A program made the position numbers and the translations under genes. The notes below the pieces were generated by a model. It saw nothing but the letters and a program-made list of their open reading frames with translations. It was not told where the DNA came from and made no database searches. A stretch of DNA of 64,000 nt from Micromonospora sp. PLK6-60 (GTDB taxonomy: Bacteria; Actinomycetota; Actinomycetes; Mycobacteriales; Micromonosporaceae): positions 1-64,000 of the forward strand of contig NZ_JAIOAA010000011.1 in the NCBI RefSeq assembly GCF_019890675.1. Reading direction: 5' to 3'. How positions within the stretch are numbered: the first letter of the stretch is position 1; every line of letters starts with the position of its first letter. Positions 34,517 to 41,433 of this stretch are shown piece by piece.

Positions 34517-34596
34517 AAGCCCTCCTAGGCTCGGTGAACAAGAGGCACCGCGAAACACCTTCGCGGCACGCCGCTCCCCAGCCTTGGCGCAGGCTC

Positions 34597-34625
34597 ATAC
34601 TAGGGAGCGACGATCACCGCAGCAA
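34597..34625 (-). promoter_or_regulatory. Promoter of the small-protein/ABC operon
   Basis: On the minus strand TTGCTG (34625-34620) and TAGTAT (34602-34597) are spaced 17 bases, a good sigma-70-type match. Transcription would begin near 34590, giving a leader of about 75 bases before GTG 34516. Confidence 0.65.
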
Positions 34626-34715
34626 CCCTCGGTGCGCACTCGGTCATCCTTGGTGTCTGTCTGATGTGGATTGATCCGGCTCAGTGGTGCCTCGCGTGCG
34701 GGACTGTGGCCGGCG

Positions 34716-34955
34716 TCAGCCGTCGCGGGGCTCGACCTCCAGCAGGTCCCCGGGGGTGCAGCCCAGCGCGTCACAGAGGGCGGTGAGGGTGGAGAAGCGA
34801 ATGGCCCGGGCGCGCCCGTTCTTCAGCACCGAGAGGTTGACCACGCTCACGCCGACCTGCGCGGAGAGTTCGACCAGGGTCAGGCCGCGGGCGGCGAGCA
34901 GCCGATCGAGGCGGACGGTGACCCGATGACCGGGCTCCTCCGGCGTCGGGGCCAT
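34716..34955 (-). CDS. Small Xre-family (YozG-like) HTH regulator
   Basis: This 79-residue protein is essentially one Cro/C1-type helix-turn-helix: VRLDRLLAARGLTLVELSAQVGVS, then VNLSVLKNGRARAIRFSTL, with the family's CDALGCTPGDLLE end (all split by residue ~20-75). Its ATG overlaps the stop of the DUF2975 gene by one base (TGATG). Such pairs are common, the HTH protein probably acting on the shared promoter. A long dyad lies just ahead of the partner gene. Confidence 0.88.
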   Translation of the reverse strand: MAPTPEEPGHRVTVRLDRLLAARGLTLVELSAQVGVSVVNLSVLKNGRARAIRFSTLTALCDALGCTPGDLLEVEPRDG

Positions 34956-35656
34956 CACACCAGCCCGTCGACGTCGGCGCGCAGTCGTACGCCCTGCCGG
35001 AACACCTCGGCGAGCAGCAGGACGATCGCCCCGATCGCCAGCGGCGCGACGGAGAAGGAGAAGGCCACGTCGACGACGCCCGCGGCGGCGGACCGGGCGA
35101 TGACGGCCTTGTCGGCGGCGTAGCCGAGCAGTTGGACGGCGCTGCCGCCGACCGCCACCAGCAGGCCGATGAGGACTATCCGGCGGGCGTTGACGGCGGT
35201 GAACACCTCGGCGGCCGGCATCGTGCGCACGATCCGGCGCAGCAGCCAGAGCACGGCCAGGATCAACGCCTGCGCGGCGAGGTCGGGCCCGGCGAGGCGG
35301 AGCCGGTCGGGCCAGCCGGGCTCCAGGATCGACAGCACCATCGTTGGTGTCGCCAGCTCGACCGGCGGCAGTCCGGTGACCGCGTCCCGGGTGCCGTCGG
35401 CGGTGTCCTGCCAGGCGAAGACCGGGTGGGTGGCGGGGACCGCCGCCTGCCAGCGGGCGGCGAACCCGTCGTCCGGCCGCACGGTCACGGTCTGCGCGGG
35501 CTGGGGCGTGAGCATCGGGGCCAGGCCCCGGCCCAGTTCCAGGCCGGCCGGGCCGAGCACGGTCGGCCACACGCCGAGGACGAGCACGGCCGCGGCAGCC
35601 GCGCCGGTCAGCGCGAGGAGCAGTCGGACGCTCGCGTTCACGGTCGTGTTCACCAC
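34955..35656 (-). CDS. DUF2975-type four-helix membrane protein
   Basis: This is a 233-residue protein with four membrane helices: ~9-30, ~118-137, ~155-177 and ~190-212. An external loop of about 85 residues lies between the first and second, and AAEVFTAVNARRI sits between the second and third, which is typical of the DUF2975 family. The function of the family is unknown; its steady pairing with a small Xre regulator suggests a membrane signal device. Two GTG codons in tandem (35656, 35653) can serve as start, behind a GGGGG. Confidence 0.78.
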   Translation of the reverse strand: MVNTTVNASVRLLLALTGAAAAAVLVLGVWPTVLGPAGLELGRGLAPMLTPQPAQTVTVRPDDGFAARWQAAVPATHPVFAWQDTADGTRDAVTGLPPVELATPTMVLSILEPGWPDRLRLAGPDLAAQALILAVLWLLRRIVRTMPAAEVFTAVNARRIVLIGLLVAVGGSAVQLLGYAADKAVIARSAAAGVVDVAFSFSVAPLAIGAIVLLLAEVFRQGVRLRADVDGLV

Positions 35657-35663
35657 TGGCCCC

Positions 35664-35714
35664 CATATCGTCTTTCGTTATGTGCCCGTAGCGTGCGTAA
35701 CGAAAGTCGATATG
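35664..35714. promoter_or_regulatory. 17-bp-arm dyad ahead of the DUF2975/HTH pair
   Basis: Arms 35664-35680 and 35698-35714 are reverse complements at 16 of 17 positions (CATATCG-T-CTTTCGTTA type), separated by 17 bases. It starts eight bases ahead of the first GTG. Size and place fit an operator, probably for the Xre protein, or a short inverted-repeat insertion. Confidence 0.65.
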
Positions 35715-36056
35715 TCAAGGAGCGCCGTCAATATCGATTGCGGTGACCCGACGACCGGCATACCGTTGCGGCACCAGATCGACGAGCCGGTCCCCGAGGG
35801 AGCATGCCGTGACGCAGCGCACCAGCACCGAACCCACGCGGTCGTTGCCGCGCGGCGGTGGCCTGCCCTGCGCCGACGAGCGCACCCGGGCCGGCCGGGC
35901 CCGCCGGTGGTATCGGCGGCCAGGGTGGTGGCGCGACTAGCGCCGAGCGCGATCCACGCGCAGCCGCCCGCCCCCACCGCAGGGACCGGGCGGCTTCTTC
36001 GTCACCGGGTTCCCACGCACCCACCCCGTACGACCACCCCTATCGAGGAGACGACG
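35715..36056. other. Intergenic stretch without a convincing gene
   Basis: These 342 bases lie ahead of rtcB. A GTG-started 65-codon frame (35743-35940) and the upstream extension of the rtcB frame are open, but both are Arg/Pro/Ser-rich with low-quality codon use and no recognisable domain. An ATCGAT core with flanking AT-rich bases lies at 35730-35738, echoing half of the dyad just before. I see no clear promoter. Confidence 0.5.
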
Positions 36057-37256
36057 ATGGGTTACACCCCGCTGCCCGGCACCCGTGCGCCGGTGCGGGT
36101 CTGGACCGACCCGTACACGATCGAGGAGCAGGCGGCCCGGCAGCTGCGCAACATCGGTTCCCTGCCCTGGGTGCAGGGCGTGGCCGTGATGCCCGACGTG
36201 CACTTCGGCAAGGGCGCCACGGTCGGCTCGGTGATCGCGATGCGGCAGGCGGTCTCGCCCGCCGCGGTCGGCGTGGACATCGGCTGCGGCATGTCCGCCG
36301 TGCGCACCTCGCTCACCGCCGACGACCTGCCCGACGACCTGAAGTCGCTGCGTACGGCGATCGAGGCGGCCATCCCGGTCGGCTTCGCCAAGCACGACCA
36401 CCCGGTCGACCCGCGCCGGGTCCGCGGCCTGGAGCAGCGCGGCTGGGACGCCTTCTGGACCGGCTTCGACGACCTGGACCGGCGGGTGGCGCAGCTGGAG
36501 AGCCGGGCCCGGCACCAGCTCGGCACCCTCGGCGGCGGCAACCACTTCATCGAGGTCTGCCTGGAGCAGGGCGGCCCGGACGCCGGGCGGGTGTGGCTGA
36601 TGCTGCACTCCGGGTCCCGCAACATCGGCAAGGAGCTGGCCGAGCGGCACATGGCGGTGGCCCGCGGGCTGCCGCACAACACCGGCCTGCCCGACCGCGA
36701 CCTGGCGGTGTTCCTCGCCGGCACTCCGGAGATGGACGCCTACCGCCGGGACCTGTGGTGGGCCCAGGAGTACGCGCGGCGCAACCGGGCGGTCATGCTC
36801 GCCCTGCTCTGCGGCGTGGTGCGGGACGCGTTTCCGCAGGTGGCGTACGACGAGCCGATCTCCTGCCACCACAACTACGTTGCCGAGGAGAGCTACGACG
36901 GGGTGGAGCTGCTGGTGACCCGCAAGGGGGCGATCCGGGCCGGCAAGGGTGACCTGGGCATCATCCCCGGCTCGATGGGCACCGGCTCGTACATCGTGCG
37001 CGGCCGGGGCAACCCGGAGGCGTACCACTCGGCGTCGCACGGCGCCGGGCGGCGGATGTCGCGGGGGCAGGCGAAGCGGACGTACAGCACCGCCGACCTG
37101 GCCGCGCAGACCGCCGGGGTGGAGTGCCGCAAGGACGCCGGGGTGGTCGACGAGATCCCCGGCGCGTACAAGGACATCACCGAGGTGATGGCCCAGCAGG
37201 ACGACCTGGTCGAGGTGGTCGCCCACCTCAAGCAGGTGGTCTGCGTCAAGGGGTGA
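36057..37256 (+). CDS. rtcB: RNA-splicing ligase RtcB
   Basis: This 399-residue enzyme joins RNA 2',3'-cyclic phosphate or 3'-phosphate ends to 5'-OH ends using GTP and Mn2+. Visible motifs are HFGKGATVGSV, VDIGCGMSA (metal Cys), GGGNHF, HSGSRNIG, CHHNYV, PGSMGTGSY and SASHGAGR with His328, the residue guanylylated in RtcB. Length is that of the short bacterial form. ATG 36057 follows GAGGAGA. No archease or RtcR gene is adjacent. It is a single gene closed by a hairpin shared with the convergent membrane protein gene. Confidence 0.95.
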   Translation: MGYTPLPGTRAPVRVWTDPYTIEEQAARQLRNIGSLPWVQGVAVMPDVHFGKGATVGSVIAMRQAVSPAAVGVDIGCGMSAVRTSLTADDLPDDLKSLRTAIEAAIPVGFAKHDHPVDPRRVRGLEQRGWDAFWTGFDDLDRRVAQLESRARHQLGTLGGGNHFIEVCLEQGGPDAGRVWLMLHSGSRNIGKELAERHMAVARGLPHNTGLPDRDLAVFLAGTPEMDAYRRDLWWAQEYARRNRAVMLALLCGVVRDAFPQVAYDEPISCHHNYVAEESYDGVELLVTRKGAIRAGKGDLGIIPGSMGTGSYIVRGRGNPEAYHSASHGAGRRMSRGQAKRTYSTADLAAQTAGVECRKDAGVVDEIPGAYKDITEVMAQQDDLVEVVAHLKQVVCVKG

Positions 37257-37262
37257 CCCCGC

Positions 37263-37287
37263 CGGCGCCCGCGGGGGGCGGGCGCCG
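37263..37287. terminator. Bidirectional terminator after rtcB
   Basis: A 10-bp perfect stem (CGGCGCCCGC / GCGGGCGCCG) with the loop GGGGG lies between convergent stops. Confidence 0.75.
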
Positions 37288-37300
37288 ACGGGTCACCGGG

Positions 37301-38311
37301 TCAGCTCTCCGCCGGGGACAGCACCACCTGCCAGGCCCCGGTGAGGTGCTCGGGTACGACCTCGACGACCACCTGGTCACCCGGGCGCGGGTCGAGCCCG
37401 AACTCGCGCTTCCACCCGCCGCCCTGGTCGCCGTACATGCCGTTGCCGCGGCAGTAGTAGTCCCACCACTCGCCGGTGGTGATCTCCACGCCGTTGACCC
37501 GCAGGTGCAGCAGCCCGGGCGTCTGGGCGACCATGTCGACCGACTGGAGCGTCCGCCAGGTCAGGGTGCGCCGCACCGGCCGGGTCGGGTCGGCGGCGTC
37601 GGCGCGGATGATGACGGCGTCCGGGCAGACCGCCTCGGTGCAGCCGGCCGGCAGCATCTGGTCGAGCGCGCCGAGCGGTCCGAACGGCCGGGGCGGTAGC
37701 GGATACCTGTCGAACGGGATCCGCTCGCCGATCGCCAGCCCCACCGTCGCCGTCACCGAGGCGGTGGCGGAACCCGCCGCCTCGGTGACGGTCATGACGA
37801 AGGTGACGGGCCGGCCGACCACCACGCCCAGTCCGTCCCACTTCGACGGACGGTTGGCGCCGGCGTTCCCGCAGCTGCCGCTGACCAGCGGGTGGCCGTT
37901 GACCCGTACCGTGTGCTCCAGCGTCACCTCCACGCCGACGTCGGTGCAGCGGGTGAAGACGACCAGGTCGAGCGTGCGGGGCACCATCGTCAGCTCGATG
38001 CGGCGCTCCGCCAGCGGGGCCGACGTGGCCGCGACGACGCGCGCGCCCTCGGCGTACTCGGGAAAGCCCTCGATGGTGCGGTCCGGGCTGGTCGCCGGGG
38101 TGGGCGTGCCGTCCGCGCCCGGGCCGGGCGCGACGGCCGCGGCCACCCCGGCGAGGGCGAGCACCGCGCAGGCGGACCAGGCCGCGAACCGGCGCCGCCG
38201 CCGCGCGACCACCTTGGCGCGTACGCCGTGCAGCCGCACCTGGTGCAGGACGTGCTCGCCGGAGCCGTCGGAGCGCTCGTCGAGCACCTGCTTGAGGTCG
38301 GTCAGGTCCAT
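37301..38311 (-). CDS. Membrane-anchored partner of the second SigE-family factor
   Basis: This 336-residue protein has a ~40-residue cytoplasmic N-terminus, one membrane helix (~42-60) and a large external beta-rich domain with three Cys pairs (for example FTRCTD, SGSCGN, AGCTEAVC) and Trp/Tyr-rich segments near the C-terminus. Its ATG lies inside the end of the sigma factor gene (10-base overlap), the usual place of an anti-sigma or sensor protein. The short N-terminal domain lacks the zinc-finger anti-sigma motif, so direct sigma binding is inference. Confidence 0.72.
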   Translation of the reverse strand: MDLTDLKQVLDERSDGSGEHVLHQVRLHGVRAKVVARRRRRFAAWSACAVLALAGVAAAVAPGPGADGTPTPATSPDRTIEGFPEYAEGARVVAATSAPLAERRIELTMVPRTLDLVVFTRCTDVGVEVTLEHTVRVNGHPLVSGSCGNAGANRPSKWDGLGVVVGRPVTFVMTVTEAAGSATASVTATVGLAIGERIPFDRYPLPPRPFGPLGALDQMLPAGCTEAVCPDAVIIRADAADPTRPVRRTLTWRTLQSVDMVAQTPGLLHLRVNGVEITTGEWWDYYCRGNGMYGDQGGGWKREFGLDPRPGDQVVVEVVPEHLTGAWQVVLSPAES

Positions 38312-38805
38312 CCCAGCATCCCTTCCGGAGCCAGCGTCTCGTCGAGCCGCAGCTTGGCCACGGCCCGGCTGGCCTGGCTCTTGACCGTGCCGACCGAGCA
38401 GCCGAGGACGTCGGCGATCTCGGCCTCGGAGAGGTCCTCGAAATACCGCAGCACGAGCACGGCGCGCTGCCGGCGGGGCAGCCGCCCCAACGCCCGCCAG
38501 AGCCGGTCCCGGTCGTCGAGCCCGGCGTGCGGGTCACGGTGACCGGCCACCTCGGGCAGCTCGGCGGTGGGCACCTCACCCCGCCACCGGCGCCGCCACG
38601 CCGAGGCGTACGCGTTGACGAGGATCCGCCGCACGTACGGTTCCGGGTCGCCGTCGATGCGCCGCCACACCTCCCAGGCCCGCGCCAGCGCCGTCTGCAA
38701 CAGGTCCTCGGCCGCCGCCCAGTCCCGGGTGAGCAGGTACGCGGTGCGTAACAGCCGCGGTGAGCGGGTCACGACGAAATCGTCGAAGCCCTCCGGTGTG
38801 ATCAC
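38302..38805 (-). CDS. SigE-family RNA polymerase sigma factor
   Basis: This 167-residue protein has region 2 (LLRTAYLLTRDWAAAEDLLQ, split at ~18-37) and region 4 (RYFEDLSEAEIADVLGC and VGTVKSQASRA, ~117-145). It is clearly the same family as the factor at 782, with an identical VGTVKSQ core. GTG 38805 follows GGAGGG at good spacing. It is co-transcribed with the overlapping membrane partner gene. A candidate ECF-type promoter lies 33-60 bases upstream and may reflect autoregulation. Confidence 0.92.
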   Translation of the reverse strand: MITPEGFDDFVVTRSPRLLRTAYLLTRDWAAAEDLLQTALARAWEVWRRIDGDPEPYVRRILVNAYASAWRRRWRGEVPTAELPEVAGHRDPHAGLDDRDRLWRALGRLPRRQRAVLVLRYFEDLSEAEIADVLGCSVGTVKSQASRAVAKLRLDETLAPEGMLGWT

Positions 38806-38837
38806 GTGCCCGCCCTCCTGCCACGTCGGTCACGGGT

Positions 38838-38865
38838 AGTACCGGCTGGCCCTGGAAAAGGTTGC
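38838..38865 (-). promoter_or_regulatory. Possible ECF-type promoter of the sigma factor operon
   Basis: On the minus strand GCAACC (38865-38860) and GTACT (38842-38838) are 17 bases apart, matching the AAC-type -35 box of extracytoplasmic-function sigma factors. It would place transcription about 25 bases ahead of GTG 38805. Confidence 0.35.
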
Positions 38866-38883
38866 CTCACCCGCCAGGACGGT

Positions 38884-39050
38884 TAGGGCCTGTTTCATAA
38901 GAACTGGCCGGCCTGCGGCGGGCCCGGGCGACGACCGGCGGCGTTGCGGTTTCGTCCGGATACAACACCGGTATCCGGACGAAACCGCGCCTTGCCGGAC
39001 CGCCGCCCGGACTCCGCCTCGGCTCGACCGCCCTTATGAAACAGGCCCTA
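38884..39050. mobile_element. 167-bp MITE-like element with nested perfect palindromes
   Basis: Terminal inverted repeats of 18 bp (38884-38901 / 39033-39050; TAGGGCCTGTTTCATAAG) are perfect and bounded by TA on both sides, as left by IS630/mariner-type insertion. In the middle is a second perfect 18-bp stem (38946-38963 / 38971-38988) with a 7-base loop. It contains no open frame, so it would depend on a transposase elsewhere. It fills the gap between the sigma operon promoter and the HIT gene and supplies the HIT stop codon. Confidence 0.75.
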
Positions 39051-39551
39051 GTTCATTCGGAGGCGGGCGCGGATCCGGCCGGCCAGCGCCGCCTGGTCGT
39101 CGTCGTCGACCGCGAGCACGCCGTGCTCGGCCATCAGCGCGGGGAACTGCTGCCGGTGGTAGGGCACGCCCGGGGGCAGCGGCGCTACGTGCCAGTGCAG
39201 GTGGGCGTTGCCCTGCTGGCTGCCGAGGCTCAGCGCGTACATCCGCTCGGTCGGCACGGTCGCCTCGACGGCGGTGGCGACGGCGTGCACGACGGCCTGG
39301 AACCGCAGGAACTCGTCCCGGGCCATCCCGTGCACCCAGCTCTCGATGTGCCGCTTCGGCGCGACCAGGCAGTAGCCGAGCAGCGTCGGGTGGCGGGCCA
39401 GGAACGCGACCGTGTCGTCGTCCTCGTGCACCAGGTGGTGCCGGTAGTCGGGGTCACCGCGCAGGAAGGCGCAGACGAAGCAGGGCCCGTCGCGCACGCG
39501 GCGCGCGTACCCGTCGAGGTCGAAGGCCGTCCGCTCCGGTGGGCCGCTCAC
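39048..39551 (-). CDS. HIT-family nucleotide-binding hydrolase
   Basis: This 167-residue protein of the histidine-triad superfamily has CFVCAFL near the N-terminus and the triad NAHLHWHVAP (~residues 118-127), where the middle His attacks the nucleotide phosphorus. HIT enzymes cleave NMP-linked conjugates or dinucleoside polyphosphates. Its TAG stop (39050-39048) lies within the terminal repeat of the adjacent mobile element, so its last residues may have changed when the element inserted. GTG 39551 is the start; the antiporter gene ends 27 bases further out on the upstream side, in the same direction. Confidence 0.88.
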   Translation of the reverse strand: MSGPPERTAFDLDGYARRVRDGPCFVCAFLRGDPDYRHHLVHEDDDTVAFLARHPTLLGYCLVAPKRHIESWVHGMARDEFLRFQAVVHAVATAVEATVPTERMYALSLGSQQGNAHLHWHVAPLPPGVPYHRQQFPALMAEHGVLAVDDDDQAALAGRIRARLRMN

Positions 39552-39578
39552 TGCCGCAGCATAGGCGCGGGTAGGCCG

Positions 39579-41255
39579 TCAGCGCCCGCCGCGCTTCGGC
39601 AGCAACAGCTCCTCGTGGTCGAGTTCCCGTTCCAGGACGCGCAGCCCCTCGTCGGGCAGCCGGCCGGCGTCGCGCCAGCGCAGCAGCTCCTCCCGCTGCG
39701 CCTCGATGGCGGCCCGGCGGATGCGCAACGCCGCCTCGTACTCCGGTGAGGTGGGCACCTCGGTCGACTCGGCCTGCTGGAGCAGGTCGAGCCGGCCCCG
39801 GTAGCGGGCCAGCCGGGCCCGCAGCTGGGCGCGGGTGGTGTCGACGGCCGGGGCCTGGTCCGGCTCGTCGGCGACCAGCTCGTCCAGGCGGGCCAGGGCC
39901 GCCTCGACGGCCGCCGAGCGGGCCTCGTTGCGCACCCGGGCCTGGTCGGTCGCGTCGGCGCGCAGGCCCAGCGCCCGCACCAGCGGGGCGAACGTCAGGC
40001 CCTGCCCGACGAGGGTCACCAGCACCACCACGAACGTGCAGAACAGCAGGAGGTTGCGGTCGGGGAAGGGGGCCCCGCTGTCGGTGGTCAGCGGCAGGGT
40101 GAAGATCGCGGCGAGGCTGATCACGCCCCGGGTGCCGGACCAGCTCAGCGCCGTCACCTCCCGGGCGGTGAGCCGGCGGGCGTTGCGCTCGGCCAACGCG
40201 GCCTGCCGCGCGCCGGCGGCCTCGTCGAGGTCGTCGTCGGAGGCGCCGCCGAGCCGGGTGTGCAACGACCGGGGCAGCGACTGGGTCAGCACCAGCCACG
40301 CCGGGCGCAGCAGCAGCACCACGCCGACCGACACCGCGACCGCGATGACCACTGTCGACGTGTCGTACTCGCGCAGGCCGCCGACCACGGCGGGCAACTG
40401 CTGGCCGATCAGCAGGAAGACGAACCCTTCGAGCAGGAAGTCGACCAGCCGCCACACCGCGGTGGTCTGCAACCGGCTGGCGCCCGAGGAGAGCCGGGGC
40501 GCGTGGTGACCGACGATCAGCCCGGCGGTCACCACGGCGAGCACGCCGGAGACGTGCAGCTCCTCGCCCAGCAGGTAGGCCAGGAACGGGGTCGCCAGCG
40601 AGACGGCGTTGGCCAGCAGCGGGTCCGAGGTGAGCGGCCGGGCCAGCCGGACGGCCCAGGCGACCGCCGCGCCCACCGCGACCCCGCCCGCCGCGACGAC
40701 CACGAACGTGCCCGCGGCCGAGGCGTAGGAGAACGTCCCGCCGACCGCCGCGGCGACGGCGACGCTGAGGATGGTCAGCGCCGTGGCGTCGTTGAGCAGC
40801 CCCTCGCCCTGGATGATGGTGACCAGCTTGGGCGGCAGGTTGACCCGGCGGCCCACCGCCAGCGCGGCCACCGGGTCGGGTGGCGCGACCGCGGCGCCGA
40901 CCGCGATCCCGGCGGCCAGCGTCGCCCCGGCGACGAACAGGTGGAAGCCGATCCCCACCAGCACGGCGGTGAGCAGGACCAGCACCACCGACAGGCTGAC
41001 CACGATGCGCAGGTTGCGGCGGATGCCGAGCAACGACGAGTCCAGCGCCGCGCTGTAGAGCAGCGGCGGCAACACCACCAGCAGCACGAATTCGGGATCG
41101 AGGCTGATGTTGGGCCCGGGCAGCAGCGCGTACCCGATGCCGATCAGCGGCAGCAGCGCTGCCGCCGGCAGACCCGTCCGCGCCGCCACCCACCGCACGG
41201 CGACGATCACCGCGACGGCGGCGAGCACGAACAGCAACATCGCCTGGAGAGTCAC
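39579..41255 (-). CDS. CPA1-family Na+/H+ antiporter
   Basis: This 558-residue protein has about twelve membrane helices over the first ~415 residues, then a charged helical cytoplasmic tail (~420-555). The GEGLLNDATALT motif with the acidic pair and VAPPDPVAALAVG match bacterial NhaP/CPA1 exchangers, which swap Na+ or K+ for H+. It runs in the same direction as the HIT gene and may share a transcript. Its ATG is divergent from the M14 carboxypeptidase gene, with a 178-base gap in which I see no convincing operator. Confidence 0.9.
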   Translation of the reverse strand: MTLQAMLLFVLAAVAVIVAVRWVAARTGLPAAALLPLIGIGYALLPGPNISLDPEFVLLVVLPPLLYSAALDSSLLGIRRNLRIVVSLSVVLVLLTAVLVGIGFHLFVAGATLAAGIAVGAAVAPPDPVAALAVGRRVNLPPKLVTIIQGEGLLNDATALTILSVAVAAAVGGTFSYASAAGTFVVVAAGGVAVGAAVAWAVRLARPLTSDPLLANAVSLATPFLAYLLGEELHVSGVLAVVTAGLIVGHHAPRLSSGASRLQTTAVWRLVDFLLEGFVFLLIGQQLPAVVGGLREYDTSTVVIAVAVSVGVVLLLRPAWLVLTQSLPRSLHTRLGGASDDDLDEAAGARQAALAERNARRLTAREVTALSWSGTRGVISLAAIFTLPLTTDSGAPFPDRNLLLFCTFVVVLVTLVGQGLTFAPLVRALGLRADATDQARVRNEARSAAVEAALARLDELVADEPDQAPAVDTTRAQLRARLARYRGRLDLLQQAESTEVPTSPEYEAALRIRRAAIEAQREELLRWRDAGRLPDEGLRVLERELDHEELLLPKRGGR

Positions 41256-41433
41256 CGGGCGAGCCTATCCGCCGTGGGGGCTGATCGATCTTGCGGCGTC
41301 CGGGACCGGGCGAACTTCAAGATTCCCTCAACTGTGCACGTCAATGCCCATCCGGACGCATCCACGCCGATACTCTCCGGGCACCTGAGCGGAGAGCACC
41401 ACGGCAGACCGCCACAAGCAGAAGGAGGGGAGT

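Noticed and set aside
35743..35940. 65-codon plus-strand frame ahead of rtcB
   Set aside because: Arg/Ser/Pro-rich, no ribosome site of note and overlapping the dyad region; not supportable as a gene.
41286..41322. ATCTTG ... CAAGAT inverted pair between the antiporter and M14 genes
   Set aside because: Only six pairs and no inner stem, unlike the clear element at 51841; treated as chance.
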